From NCBI GenBank assembly GCA_044222005.1, contig JBGANY010000004.1:89632-153631 (forward strand): a DNA stretch of 64,000 bases. The letters run 5' to 3'. Made by a program: the position numbers and the translations under genes. The stretch comes from Methylotenera_A sp044222005 (GTDB lineage Bacteria; Pseudomonadota; Gammaproteobacteria; Burkholderiales; Methylophilaceae). Positions 18,255 to 27,154 of this stretch are shown here, piece after piece. How positions within the stretch are numbered: position 1 is the stretch's first letter; the number at the start of each line of letters is the position of its first letter. The notes under the pieces were generated by a model that saw only the letters and a program-made list of their open reading frames with translations, searched no databases and was not told the DNA's origin.

Positions 18255-19358
18255 ATGAATAAAAAATTTATGGGTCTGGCAGTTGCAGCTACACTTGGCT
18301 TGACGGCCTTATCAGCATCTGCAGAAGATATGTTCCGTGGTGCTTGGTATTTATTGCCAGGCGTTAGCTATATGCATACCGACAGTGATTTGGATGCAAA
18401 TAACGGCGGCGGTGCTTTTATTAAGTTAGGTAAAGAGCTCAGCCCTAGCTGGGATATTCAAGGTGGTCTTGGTTATAACCGCGCAAGCGAGGATACTGGT
18501 ATTGCTGGAGTAGGTGGTCGTTACAAACAAACGACTTTAGGCTTGGATGCCTTGTATATGTTTAGCCGCAGCAATTTCCGTCCATTCCTGTTAGCAGGTC
18601 TGGGTGCAGCACGTAACAATGTTGATTACAGCAATTTTGCCGCACTTCAAGACAGATCAAAAACCTCCTGGCTGGCTAACGTAGGTTTGGGCGCGCAATA
18701 TTTATTTAACGATTCTTTTGCGCTGCAAGCTGATTTGCGTGAACAATGGTCAAAATCAAATGCAAAGGCACCAGGTACATCATTTGATGCGGATGAAACA
18801 ATTAGCAATACGTTATTCAACTTAGGCGGTATCTTCCGCTTTGGCGCACCAGCGCCTGTAGTGGCAGAGCCAGCACCAGAGCCAGCACCGATTGCTGCAG
18901 CTGAGCCAGCTCCTGCACCAGCTCCGGAACCAGCTCCTGCACCAGAGCCAGTAAAATGCACACCACAAATGGAAACCATCACTGTGGGTGCTGAGAAACT
19001 GTTTGGCTTTGATAAAGCCAACCTGAAAGCTGAAGGTAAAGCAGCTTTGGATGATGCTGCTGCAAAAATCAAAGCGAACCCGGAAATCAAAGCAGTGATT
19101 GTAACTGGGCATACAGACCGCATTGGTTCTGATGCTTACAACCAAAAACTTTCAGAGCGTCGTGCTAAACAGGTTGCAGATTACCTGGCAGCGCAAGGTG
19201 TGGATCCATCCATTATCGAAGCAGTAGGTAAGGGTGAGTCTGAGCCGGTCGTTCAATGTAAAGGTAACAAAGCAACGAAAAAGTTGATTCAATGCTTACA
19301 GCCTAACCGTCGCGTAACGATTCAAGCTGAAGGTAAAAAAGAAACTGGTTGCAACTAA
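18255..19358 (+). CDS. OmpA-family outer-membrane protein
   Basis: A 367-residue outer-membrane protein. A signal peptide (residues 1-22, cut after ALSASA) is followed by an 8-strand barrel-like domain to about residue 205, a Pro/Ala/Glu-rich hinge of about 35 residues, then an OmpA C-terminal peptidoglycan-binding domain with VTGHTDRIGSDAYNQKLSERRA in part. The start at 18255 is chosen over an in-frame ATG at 18207 because GAGGAG sits 8 bp upstream and the signal peptide begins there. A strong terminator follows. Confidence 0.93.
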   Translation: MNKKFMGLAVAATLGLTALSASAEDMFRGAWYLLPGVSYMHTDSDLDANNGGGAFIKLGKELSPSWDIQGGLGYNRASEDTGIAGVGGRYKQTTLGLDALYMFSRSNFRPFLLAGLGAARNNVDYSNFAALQDRSKTSWLANVGLGAQYLFNDSFALQADLREQWSKSNAKAPGTSFDADETISNTLFNLGGIFRFGAPAPVVAEPAPEPAPIAAAEPAPAPAPEPAPAPEPVKCTPQMETITVGAEKLFGFDKANLKAEGKAALDDAAAKIKANPEIKAVIVTGHTDRIGSDAYNQKLSERRAKQVADYLAAQGVDPSIIEAVGKGESEPVVQCKGNKATKKLIQCLQPNRRVTIQAEGKKETGCN

Positions 19359-19388
19359 GTAATATTAGTTTAATCAACCCAGTAAATA

Positions 19389-19416
19389 AAAAGCCTCGCA
19401 ACCGCGGGGCTTTTTT
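19389..19416 (+). terminator. Rho-independent terminator after the OmpA gene
   Basis: A GCCTCGC/GCGGGGC stem with an AACC loop, preceded by As and followed by TTTTTT, 30 bp behind the OmpA stop codon. Confidence 0.93.
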
Positions 19417-19436
19417 ATGGCTGCCATTTTAGTCGC

Positions 19437-19442
19437 TATAAT
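19437..19442 (+). promoter_or_regulatory. Candidate -10 box next to the mtaD start (possible leaderless mRNA)
   Basis: A perfect TATAAT ends 6 bp before the ATG at 19449, with no Shine-Dalgarno sequence between them. It lies just behind the OmpA terminator, where a new promoter is expected. The -35 region overlaps the T-run and is poor. Confidence 0.4.
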
Positions 19443-19448
19443 ACTGAT

Positions 19449-20807
19449 ATGACATCTTCAATTGATTTAATACAAGTAGACCTAATCATTCAGGCGCGCT
19501 GGCTTTGCCCTGTGGTTCCAAGCAATACGCTGCTGGAGCATCAGGCCTTAGTCATCCAGTCTGGAAAGATTGTTGATATCTGCCCGATAGCGCATGCCCG
19601 CGCGCGATATGTGGCAACAGAAACGGTACCATTGAATGAGCATGTGTTGATTCCCGGTTTGATTAACCTGCACACACATGCCGCCATGAACTTGATGCGC
19701 GGCCTAGCCGATGACTTGCCATTGATGCCCTGGCTTGAGCAGCATATTTGGCCGGCAGAACAGAAATTCGTGTCGCCCGGTTTTGTGCATGATGGTACGT
19801 TGCTGGCATGTGCAGAAATGCTGGCTGGCGGCATCACGACTTTTAATGATATGTATTTTTACCCGGAGTCGGCGGCTGAAGCCTGCCTGAATATAGGCAT
19901 GCGGGCAAATCTGGGCTTGGCGGTACTGGATTTTGCCACCCAATATGCTAACGATGCGGAAGGGTATATTCAGCGGGGTTTAGAGGCGCGCGATCATTTG
20001 CGTGGCGAGGCGCTCATGAGTTTTAGTTTCGCTCCGCACGCGCCCTACACTGTTTCAGATACAACGTTTGAGCGCATCATGACGCTGGCTGAGCAGGTCG
20101 ATATCGGCGTGCATACGCACATGCACGAAACACAGCAGGAAATTATTGAAAGTGAGCAGGCCCATGGTTTGCGGCCCTTGGCTCGATTGGCTAATCTGGG
20201 CTTATTGGGCCCCAACCTGACTTTGGCGCATTGCGTATATTTAGAGGATGCTGAAATTGAACTGCTGGCCGAACATGGCAGCAGTATCGCGCACTGTCCA
20301 AGTTCAAATCTAAAACTGGCTTCAGGGATTGCCCCCATTGCCAGATACGCCAAGCATGGCGTCAATATTGGCTTGGGGACAGATGGCGCGGCCAGCAACA
20401 ATCGTTTGGACATGTTTGCCGAGATGCGCCTTGCTGCTTTGCTGGCAAAAGGGCAGAGCGGTGACGCCACTGCAATCTCTGCATATCAGGCGTTGGAAAT
20501 GGCGACAATCAATGGCGCCAGAGCATTGGGCATGGATGATAAAATAGGCTCAATTGAAACTGGAAAGTTAGCTGATTTGACCGCTGTAAAACTGACCAGC
20601 ATTGATACGCAGCCTTGTTTTGATCCGGCTTCACATCTGGTTTATGCGGCTGGGCGCGAGCATGTAAGCCATGTCTGGGTGAATGGAGATTTGAAGTTCC
20701 ATCGCCCAAAAGGTGGCGAAGGCGTGTATCAGAATGTCGAGCCGCAAGAGCTGCTTGATATTGTTGCCAAGTGGCAAACTAAATTAAATGAATTCAAGTC
20801 GAAATAA
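19449..20807 (+). CDS. mtaD: 5-methylthioadenosine/S-adenosylhomocysteine deaminase (TRZ/ATZ family)
   Basis: A 452-residue amidohydrolase. Metal ligands are visible as LHTHAAMNLMRG near residue 73, HTHMHET near 222, the AHC histidine near 260 and the GTDGAASNN aspartate near 315. This is the MTA/SAH deaminase subgroup, which removes the amino group from adenosine-containing SAM by-products. It heads a run with ubiG and gph, a frequent betaproteobacterial order. Substrate choice between MTA, SAH and other aminopurines is inferred. Confidence 0.87.
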   Translation: MTSSIDLIQVDLIIQARWLCPVVPSNTLLEHQALVIQSGKIVDICPIAHARARYVATETVPLNEHVLIPGLINLHTHAAMNLMRGLADDLPLMPWLEQHIWPAEQKFVSPGFVHDGTLLACAEMLAGGITTFNDMYFYPESAAEACLNIGMRANLGLAVLDFATQYANDAEGYIQRGLEARDHLRGEALMSFSFAPHAPYTVSDTTFERIMTLAEQVDIGVHTHMHETQQEIIESEQAHGLRPLARLANLGLLGPNLTLAHCVYLEDAEIELLAEHGSSIAHCPSSNLKLASGIAPIARYAKHGVNIGLGTDGAASNNRLDMFAEMRLAALLAKGQSGDATAISAYQALEMATINGARALGMDDKIGSIETGKLADLTAVKLTSIDTQPCFDPASHLVYAAGREHVSHVWVNGDLKFHRPKGGEGVYQNVEPQELLDIVAKWQTKLNEFKSK

Positions 20808-20843
20808 ACCACACGAATTTTAATGAACATACGATAAACGCAG

Positions 20844-21542
20844 ATGATGATAAATGCAGATATAGAAGAACTCAATAAATTCAGCGAGTTGGCGCATAAA
20901 TGGTGGGATAAAACCAGCGAATTCAAGCCGCTGCACGATATTAATCCATTGCGCCTCGGGTATATCGATAAAGCCGTTCCACTGGATGGTAAAACGGTAC
21001 TAGACGTAGGCTGTGGTGGCGGTATTCTGTCGGAATCGATGGCCATGAAAGGCGCCCAGGTAACCGGTATCGATTTAGGTGAAAAAGCCTTGAAGGTGGC
21101 GCAGTTGCACAGTTTAGAGAGCGGCGCCAAGGTGAGTTACCGGCTGGTTTCTGTGGAAGAATTAGCTGCGGAACAGCCTGAGAGTTTTGATGTGGTGACC
21201 TGCTTGGAAATGCTGGAACATGTGCCCGACCCCGTTAGCGTGGTGCATGCCTGTGCCAGATTGGTAAAGCCGGGTGGACATGTATTTTTCTCTACTATCA
21301 ACCGCAACCCAAAGGCCTATTTACTGGCAGTGGTTGGCGCAGAATACGTTTTGAATATGCTCCCGCGTGGTACACATGACTATGCCAAATTTATCAAGCC
21401 GTCCGAATTGGCAGGCTGGGCACGGGCTGCAGGGTTGTCGCTGCGTCATCAAATCGGCATGAGCTATAACCCGATTACGCAACATTATTGGCTTGGCGGC
21501 GACGTCTCGGTCAATTATCTAATGCATACCGTTAAGGAATAA
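20844..21542 (+). CDS. ubiG: Ubiquinone biosynthesis O-methyltransferase UbiG
   Basis: A 232-residue class I SAM methyltransferase performing both O-methylations of ubiquinone. The N-terminal ELAHKWWDKTSEFKPLHDIN block and the SAM motif LDVGCGGGILSE are characteristic, as is EMLEHVPDP. It starts 36 bp after mtaD and ends 1 bp before the gph start. SAH released by UbiG is a substrate for the upstream deaminase, which fits the pairing. Confidence 0.95.
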   Translation: MMINADIEELNKFSELAHKWWDKTSEFKPLHDINPLRLGYIDKAVPLDGKTVLDVGCGGGILSESMAMKGAQVTGIDLGEKALKVAQLHSLESGAKVSYRLVSVEELAAEQPESFDVVTCLEMLEHVPDPVSVVHACARLVKPGGHVFFSTINRNPKAYLLAVVGAEYVLNMLPRGTHDYAKFIKPSELAGWARAAGLSLRHQIGMSYNPITQHYWLGGDVSVNYLMHTVKE

Positions 21543-21543
21543 C

Positions 21544-22239
21544 TTGATCAGCACCATACTTTTTGACCTGGACGGCACCTTGGTCGATACCGCGCCGGAT
21601 TTGGGTTATGCGCTGAATATTCAGCTGCGCAGACACTGCAAACCAACTTTAAGCGATGCGACGATACGCCCGTATGCATCGCACGGCTCAAAAGGCTTGC
21701 TTGGGCTGGGTTTTGGCATTACGCCGGAGGATGCCGGTTTTCCGGCCTTGCGTGAAGAGTACCTGAATATCTACGATGAAGTATTTACCCGCAGCCCGGT
21801 ATTGTTAGACGGTATTGCAGAGCTGTTGCAAGCGATAGAACATAAACAACTCAAGTGGGGAATTGTCACCAATAAACCGCGCCGTTTTACACAGCGCTTG
21901 ATTGAAAGCATGGGCCTGCATCAGCGTGCGGCTTGTATTATAAGCGGTGACGATGCAGCAAAGCCGAAGCCATCGCCGGAAACATTGTTGCTGGCTTGCA
22001 GGCATGTGGGCGTCAAGCCGCAATCGTGCATTTATGTGGGCGATGCCGAGCGCGATGTAGTGGCTGCAAGGGCTGCCGGGATGAAAACGGTAGTGGCTTT
22101 ATTCGGCTATATTGATGATGTGAGCGATAAACCGTATGAATGGGGTGCGGATGCGTTGATACAAACGCCAATGGAACTACTGGATTTGCTAACGGAAAAC
22201 GCCTTGTTCAGCACGGCTTGCATCCCTATAGCGCCATAG
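21544..22239 (+). CDS. gph: Phosphoglycolate phosphatase (HAD family)
   Basis: A 231-residue HAD hydrolase with motif I FDLDGTLVDTAPDL at residues 7-20, motif II VTNKPR and motif IV VGDAERDVVAARAAGM. It clears phosphoglycolate formed from DNA repair and oxygenase side reactions. It starts with TTG one base after ubiG. Its last residues (CIPIAP) are encoded by a 15-bp sequence (22228-22242) repeated at 22263-22277 inside the convergent recR gene, so the extreme C-terminus may be altered. Confidence 0.9.
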   Translation: MISTILFDLDGTLVDTAPDLGYALNIQLRRHCKPTLSDATIRPYASHGSKGLLGLGFGITPEDAGFPALREEYLNIYDEVFTRSPVLLDGIAELLQAIEHKQLKWGIVTNKPRRFTQRLIESMGLHQRAACIISGDDAAKPKPSPETLLLACRHVGVKPQSCIYVGDAERDVVAARAAGMKTVVALFGYIDDVSDKPYEWGADALIQTPMELLDLLTENALFSTACIPIAP

Positions 22240-22242
22240 ACA

Positions 22243-22842
22243 CTAAAGCTGCTTGCGCCCCAATAGCGCCATAGACAAGGTTCCGCTATCCACATATTCT
22301 ATTTCACCGCCCATTGGCAAACCACGCGCGATGCGGCTAACGGCGATGCCGCGTGTTTTTAACAGCTCACTGATATAGTGCGCGGTGGCTTCGCCTTCGA
22401 CCGTGTAATTGGTGGCTAAAATTACTTCATTTACCACGCCATCCTGCGCGCGCTTAATCAGTTTATCCAGGTTAATTTCCTTCGGGCCGATGCCGTCCAG
22501 CGGCGATAAGCGTCCCATTAGCACAAAATACATGCCGGAGTAGGATTGGGTTTGTTCCATCATCATTAAGTCGGTCGGCATCTCGACCACGCAAAGCTGT
22601 GAAGTATCACGTTTCTCCGATTCGCAGAGCGGGCAAATGTTAGTCTCGGAAAAATTATTGCAAAGCGTGCAGTGACCCAGCACTTGCAGTGCATTATTGA
22701 GCGATAAAGCCAGCCCACTGGCACCTTTCCGGTCGCGCTGCAGCAAGTGGTAAGCCATGCGAAGCGCCGACTTTGGCCCAACGCCGGGTAAACAGCGCAA
22801 CGATTCGATGAGTTGCTCTAAAGCAGGGGGATTTTTCACCAA
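22243..22842 (-). CDS. recR: Recombination mediator RecR
   Basis: A 199-residue protein that works with RecFO to load RecA at gaps. Visible parts are the helix-hairpin-helix LRCLPGVGPKSALRMAYHLL, the four-cysteine zinc site CTLCNNFSETNICPLC at about residues 58-73, and the Toprim domain starting VVEMPTDLMM. It is the last gene of the ffs-dnaX-ybaB-recR run and converges on gph with a 3-bp gap. Confidence 0.95.
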   Translation of the reverse strand: MVKNPPALEQLIESLRCLPGVGPKSALRMAYHLLQRDRKGASGLALSLNNALQVLGHCTLCNNFSETNICPLCESEKRDTSQLCVVEMPTDLMMMEQTQSYSGMYFVLMGRLSPLDGIGPKEINLDKLIKRAQDGVVNEVILATNYTVEGEATAHYISELLKTRGIAVSRIARGLPMGGEIEYVDSGTLSMALLGRKQL

Positions 22843-22861
22843 TGCAGACTAAAGGCTTAAA

Positions 22862-23170
22862 TTAAAACGGCAGTTTGAAGCCGGCCGGCATCATGCCGCT
22901 CATGCGTTGCTGTGAAGTCGCTTCTGCCTTGGCCCGTGCATCATTCAGCGCAATCAGCAGCAGGTCTTCCAGTGTTTCTTTATCATCCATCGCTGCATCG
23001 TCAATCATCACGCGTTTCACCGCGTTGTTGCAGGTCATGGTGACTTTTACCATGCCGTTGCTTGCAATGCCTTCTACCTCGGTTACGGCCAGTTCGGCTT
23101 GTGCCTTTTGCATATTGGCTTGCATCATTTGGGCTTGTTTCATCATATTGCCCACGCCACCTTTCATCAT
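22862..23170 (-). CDS. Nucleoid-associated protein YbaB/EbfC
   Basis: A 102-residue small DNA-binding protein with the family's Met/Gln-rich N-terminus (GNMMKQAQMMQANMQKAQAE) and the EVEGIASNGMVKVTM core. An AAGGAG site 8 bp upstream fixes the ATG at 23170 over an in-frame start at 23218. It lies between dnaX and recR, its usual place. Confidence 0.93.
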   Translation of the reverse strand: MMKGGVGNMMKQAQMMQANMQKAQAELAVTEVEGIASNGMVKVTMTCNNAVKRVMIDDAAMDDKETLEDLLLIALNDARAKAEATSQQRMSGMMPAGFKLPF

Positions 23171-23214
23171 AATTTCTGCTCCTTTTTGGTTTAAATTTTT
23201 GAAAATTATATTTT

Positions 23215-24867
23215 TCAAATGGGCTTAATAGAATTGGGGATAATGGAGGCGTCAAAATCCTGAATGAGTGCCTGCACAAAACTATCCTGCATAATGGCAG
23301 CCTCTGCATTAGATTTTATGTTGGCCTTTTCAACCGCATTCTGTTTGGCCGGGGTGTTGGCGTCGCTGTTGATTTCAAAATTCAGGCGCATTTTTCTGCC
23401 AAAATGCTCGTTAATCGCGCTGGATAATTTTTCCTGATAATTGGCGCTGGCCAAATGTTTCTGGCTCTCTGCCACGCGCAGCGTCAGGCTGTTTTCATCA
23501 AAACTCACTAGTTCGCAGTTCTGCGCCAAGGCGCGCGCCAGGCCAAGTTTTAGGTTTTGTTCGACCAGTTTGCGCCAGTCGCCATCAAAAATAGCCGGGC
23601 TGGAAGGCAATGCCGGCGCGGCTTCCGGAGTGTCGATTTTGACTGGTTTGACTTGCTTCGGCGCCGGTTCAGCCTGCTGCGCATGGGGCGGGCTTTGCAC
23701 GGCTTGCCTTGCGCCGGGCTGTGCCTGGCTATTGTAGGGCTGATGCGCCGGCTTGCTGGCAGGTTTGTCAGTTTTATCGCCTTCTTGCGGCGCAAACGCC
23801 AGCATCCGCAGCAAGGTCATGGTAAAGCCGGCGTATTCATCCGGCGCCAGGCCAATATCACGGCGGCCCAGCAGTGCAATCTGGTAATAAAGCTGGATGG
23901 TTTCCGGGCTTAACTTTGTTGCCAGTTCAAGCAACAGGGCGCGTTCCGGCAGATCATCGGCAATGCTTTCAGGCACGGTTTGCGCCATGGCAATCTGGTG
24001 CAGAATATTGGCCAAATCGTTCAATGCCGTTTCAAACGAGATATTGCGCATCTGCATCGCTTGCGCTTTTTCGATCAATGCCGCGCCGTCGATTTGAATG
24101 AGCGCCTGAATAATCTCGTACAAATAAGACTGGTCAACCGCGCCCATCATGCTGCGTACTTCGGCCTCGTTCACGGTCTGGTTGCCGTAGGCAATCGCCT
24201 GATCGGTCAGCGACAGCGCATCGCGCATGCTGCCTGCGGCGGCACGTGAAATCAGGCTAATGGCGGCGGACTCGAAGCTGATGTTTTCCTGCGTAAGCAC
24301 ACTCTGTAAATACTCCGCAATGGTGGCGCTGGCCATTTGCCGCAAATTAAACTGCAAACAGCGCGATAGCACGGTAACGGGGACTTTTTGCGGGTCAGTG
24401 GTGGCCAGAATGAATTTAACGTGCGCAGGCGGCTCCTCCAGCGTTTTCAGCATGGCATTGAACGCGCTTTTGGACAGCATGTGCACTTCGTCGATGATAT
24501 ACACCTTAAAGCGGCCTATCGTTGGCGCATATTGGGCGTTGTCGAGCAGGTCGCGCATGGCATCGACTTGCGTGTTGCTGGCGGCATCCACTTCCAGCAA
24601 ATCCACGAAACGGCCTTTGTCGATTTCGGTACAGGCGTTACACACGCCGCATGGCGTGGCGGTGATGCCGGTTTCGCAATTCAATGACTTAGCCAAGATG
24701 CGGGCGAGGGTGGTTTTGCCTACGCCGCGTGTGCCCGTAAACAGATAGGCATGGTGCAGACGCTGCTGGCTTAGGGCATTGGTTAACGCGCGCACTACGT
24801 GTGGCTGGCCGACCAGGGTTTCAAACGATTTCGGGCGCCATTTGCGCGCTAGGACTTGATATGACAT
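23215..24867 (-). CDS. dnaX: DNA polymerase III subunit tau/gamma
   Basis: A 550-residue clamp-loader ATPase. The Walker A is GTRGVGKTTLA at about residues 45-55, the zinc-binding cysteines follow in NCETGITATPCGVCNAC, the DExx box is DEVHML, and the SRC motif is in VLSRCLQFNL. A Pro/Ala/Gln linker near residues 370-425 separates the C-terminal part that binds the polymerase core. No clear A-rich slippery site for gamma production was seen. It is preceded on the same strand by the SRP RNA gene. Confidence 0.95.
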   Translation of the reverse strand: MSYQVLARKWRPKSFETLVGQPHVVRALTNALSQQRLHHAYLFTGTRGVGKTTLARILAKSLNCETGITATPCGVCNACTEIDKGRFVDLLEVDAASNTQVDAMRDLLDNAQYAPTIGRFKVYIIDEVHMLSKSAFNAMLKTLEEPPAHVKFILATTDPQKVPVTVLSRCLQFNLRQMASATIAEYLQSVLTQENISFESAAISLISRAAAGSMRDALSLTDQAIAYGNQTVNEAEVRSMMGAVDQSYLYEIIQALIQIDGAALIEKAQAMQMRNISFETALNDLANILHQIAMAQTVPESIADDLPERALLLELATKLSPETIQLYYQIALLGRRDIGLAPDEYAGFTMTLLRMLAFAPQEGDKTDKPASKPAHQPYNSQAQPGARQAVQSPPHAQQAEPAPKQVKPVKIDTPEAAPALPSSPAIFDGDWRKLVEQNLKLGLARALAQNCELVSFDENSLTLRVAESQKHLASANYQEKLSSAINEHFGRKMRLNFEINSDANTPAKQNAVEKANIKSNAEAAIMQDSFVQALIQDFDASIIPNSIKPI

Positions 24868-24935
24868 GGGCTAAATTTTAGCTGAAAACTCATAATTAGA
24901 CTAAAACAAATTGAAGTTAAATTAGTGATGCTGAA

Positions 24936-25014
24936 AATCAAAGAGAACAAGGCAGAGCGTCGCAGACAGTACGTTTTTGTACGGCAAGACGCTTTAACGC
25001 TGTTGTTTTTGATT
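24936..25014. repeat. Imperfect palindrome (REP-like) between dnaX and the SRP RNA
   Basis: Outer arms AATCAAA (24936-24942) and TTTGATT (25008-25014) enclose GAACA/TGTTG-like and GCGTC/GACGC pairs, with GTACGTTTTTGTAC at the centre. The arms can form a long imperfect hairpin in RNA or DNA. It lies just behind the SRP RNA 3' end and could help end or process that transcript. Extragenic palindromes of this style recur in proteobacterial genomes; copy number here is unknown. Confidence 0.5.
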
Positions 25015-25022
25015 GGGAATGG

Positions 25023-25119
25023 GTGGCGAGCCTTGCCCCCGGCACTTGCTCGGTAGTTGTGGCTGCTTGCTTCCGCACCTGACCAGGTTGGCTACTTTAC
25101 AATGCGGGGAGGCCCGCCG
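25023..25119 (-). ncRNA. ffs: Signal recognition particle RNA (4.5S, small bacterial type)
   Basis: Reading the minus strand, the apical SRP domain is clear: GGTCAGGTGCGGAAGCAAGC followed by AGCC, and the opposite strand GTGCCGGG. The ends GGCGGGCCT and AGGCTCGCC pair to close the rod. This RNA binds Ffh and targets nascent membrane proteins to FtsY. It lies upstream of dnaX on the same strand, as in many bacteria. End positions are estimated from pairing. Confidence 0.92.
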
Positions 25120-25341
25120 ACCGAGATTCTACCTGAATTTGCATCATTATCCGCAATGTTCGGCAGGATTTTTTATAAAACCAGCTACGGTTTGCTGTTT
25201 CAAACGATGTGTATCTGGCAGGCGTTTCTTTAAAATTGAGCGATAAAAGTAGTCTTTAATTCGCTTTTGATTTTTGCTTTTGGTAGGAAAATATAACCAA
25301 TATATATTTTTTTGATAATAGCTAATCAGTTGACAAACACT

Positions 25342-26412
25342 ATGCTTAATATCAGTAAACAAAACAAATCTGCACTCGTGCCAACCAATATCGCCCGTGA
25401 AACCATCAGGCAGATGGCCACGCGCCGTGTGGAGCCCACGCCTGAAAATTACCAGCTTATTTATAACGAAATTGCCGAGATTCCTGAAACAGAAAACCTG
25501 GATAGCGCGATCAGAAAAGCGCTCAGACAGTTACCGAATGAAACGCCGGAACAGAACAACTGGATCAACCGCTGGGAAAAACTGTTAAAACATCACAACT
25601 GGGCAGCCTTGCCGGCATTGCTGGGGGATGGCATGGACGCTAGCATTACGTTTTCCGAGCAGTGGCCAGAGGCCGTTCGCGAGCTTTTGCTGGCCTGGGA
25701 TACCAAGCATGTCGGGCTGGATTTATCGCAGAAAAGGGAAGCGCTGGAGCGTTTGCTCATCAATTTTGGCAGCGATCCGCTTCTGGCACAAAAGATACAG
25801 AATCTGGCTAAAATCTGGATGCAATATGGTGACGGCAAGATGGGCCAGCCAATAGAGGTGAATACCGAGAACCTGACTGACGAAACCGATACGCAAGCTC
25901 CCGCGGCAGAGCCGCCTAGCACGGCGCTTTCTACAGAGGTGGTTGCAATATCAGAAGAACCGACGGTGATTGCCGCATATGACTCGGACCAGTTCCAGGA
26001 AACTTTCCGCATTTTACAGGATATGCTCAAGCAATCGCTGAACCATGGACTGATTCCAAGGTTGGACGGCTATCCTGAACTGAAAGAGGATGCACTTGAG
26101 GTTTATATTCTGACCGAGAAGGCACGAAAGTTAAAAGACTGGCAATTTATGGCCAAGCAGTTCCGGGCGCTTCTGGTACGTGTCGAGCTGATTGGCGCCA
26201 ACGAAGAGGGCATGAAGCAGGACTTATTGAGATTGCTTAAATTGCTGATTGATAATATCAGCGAACTAGTGGCTGACGACCAATGGATACGCGGACAGAT
26301 TGCCGTGGTGCAGACCATCGTCTCGAGTCCGCTTGAAAGAGCGCTGATTCAGGATGCGGAAAAGAGCCTGAAAGAAGTGATCTTCAAACAGGGCATGCTC
26401 AAACATAGCTGA
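25342..26412 (+). CDS. N-terminal part of a GGDEF protein (gene split by frameshift)
   Basis: A 356-residue frame with the helical sensory N-terminus of a betaproteobacterial diguanylate cyclase family (NIARETIRQMATRRVEPTPENYQ). It stops at TGA 26410-26412 in the middle of a helical region (FKQGMLKHS). The bases right after the stop continue in the +1 frame with DSSGTYQEKIESYAG, which leads directly into the GGDEF part at 26480. A deletion plus frameshift in one original gene is the best reading. ATG 25342 is preferred; an in-frame TTG lies at 25312. Confidence 0.65.
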   Translation: MLNISKQNKSALVPTNIARETIRQMATRRVEPTPENYQLIYNEIAEIPETENLDSAIRKALRQLPNETPEQNNWINRWEKLLKHHNWAALPALLGDGMDASITFSEQWPEAVRELLLAWDTKHVGLDLSQKREALERLLINFGSDPLLAQKIQNLAKIWMQYGDGKMGQPIEVNTENLTDETDTQAPAAEPPSTALSTEVVAISEEPTVIAAYDSDQFQETFRILQDMLKQSLNHGLIPRLDGYPELKEDALEVYILTEKARKLKDWQFMAKQFRALLVRVELIGANEEGMKQDLLRLLKLLIDNISELVADDQWIRGQIAVVQTIVSSPLERALIQDAEKSLKEVIFKQGMLKHS

Positions 26413-26479
26413 TTCAAGTGGCACTTATCAAGAGAAAATTGAGAGTTACGCCGGAAAACTATCAGAAACAGAAGATATC

Positions 26480-27154
26480 TTGCAAATCAACGAGCTGCTG
26501 GAAAATCTGATGAAAGATACGCATACCATGCAGGCAGAGATCGTGCGTTCGCGCGAGGTATTGCTGCAACAGCGCGATAATGTCGAATCGGCACAGGAAA
26601 AGATTCGCAGCCTGCAAGAGGAACTAACCCAGCTCAGCGAGGCCGTGCGCGTAGACCAGTTGACCGGTGTGCTTAATCGGCGTGGCCTTGATGAAGCGAT
26701 GGTGAGGGAAATTTCGCGTGTCAAACGCGGCGGGGGTAAGCTAAGCGTCGCTTTGCTCGATATTGATAATTTCAAACGGCTGAATGACACCTATGGGCAT
26801 CATGTGGGCGATACGGCATTGCAGCATCTGGCCAAGACCATCAAAGAAACCATCAGGCCAACCGATGTGGTGTCACGCATGGGCGGCGAAGAGTTTGTCA
26901 TCCTGCTGCCGGATACCGATCTTAACCAGGCTGTAATCACGATCCAGCGTTTGCAGCGGGCGCTCACAAAACAGTTTTTTATGGGTAACAATGAGCGATT
27001 GCTTATTACTTTCAGTGCCGGCGTTGCGCTGCTTAGAAATGATGAGGAAGAAGCCACCGTCTTGCATCGCGCCGATCAGTCGATGTACCTGGCGAAAAAA
27101 ACAGGCAAAAACCGTGTGATGACCGAAAATGATTTAAACAACAAAGAAGTTTAA
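26480..27154 (+). CDS. Diguanylate cyclase (GGDEF) part of the split gene
   Basis: 224 codons holding a coiled coil (residues 1-55) and a complete GGDEF domain. The active-site loop is RMGGEEF, and an inhibitory I-site RPTD lies five residues upstream, so the cyclase domain itself looks intact and able to make c-di-GMP with product inhibition. The frame is open back to 26411, immediately behind the stop of the N-terminal fragment. Independent translation from TTG 26480 or ATG 26513 is possible, giving a cyclase detached from its sensor part. Confidence 0.75.
   Translation: MQINELLENLMKDTHTMQAEIVRSREVLLQQRDNVESAQEKIRSLQEELTQLSEAVRVDQLTGVLNRRGLDEAMVREISRVKRGGGKLSVALLDIDNFKRLNDTYGHHVGDTALQHLAKTIKETIRPTDVVSRMGGEEFVILLPDTDLNQAVITIQRLQRALTKQFFMGNNERLLITFSAGVALLRNDEEEATVLHRADQSMYLAKKTGKNRVMTENDLNNKEV

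Noticed and set aside
18838..18955. Pro/Ala repeat in the OmpA gene as a mobile repeat
   Set aside because: It is the normal flexible hinge between barrel and peptidoglycan-binding domain.
24227..24748. A 173-codon plus-strand open frame opposite dnaX
   Set aside because: It mirrors the dnaX coding strand, has a Ser/Arg/Ala-rich composition expected from antisense reading, and has no ribosome site.
23215..24867. Programmed frameshift for dnaX gamma subunit
   Set aside because: No A-AAA-AAG-type slippery sequence with a following hairpin was found by eye.
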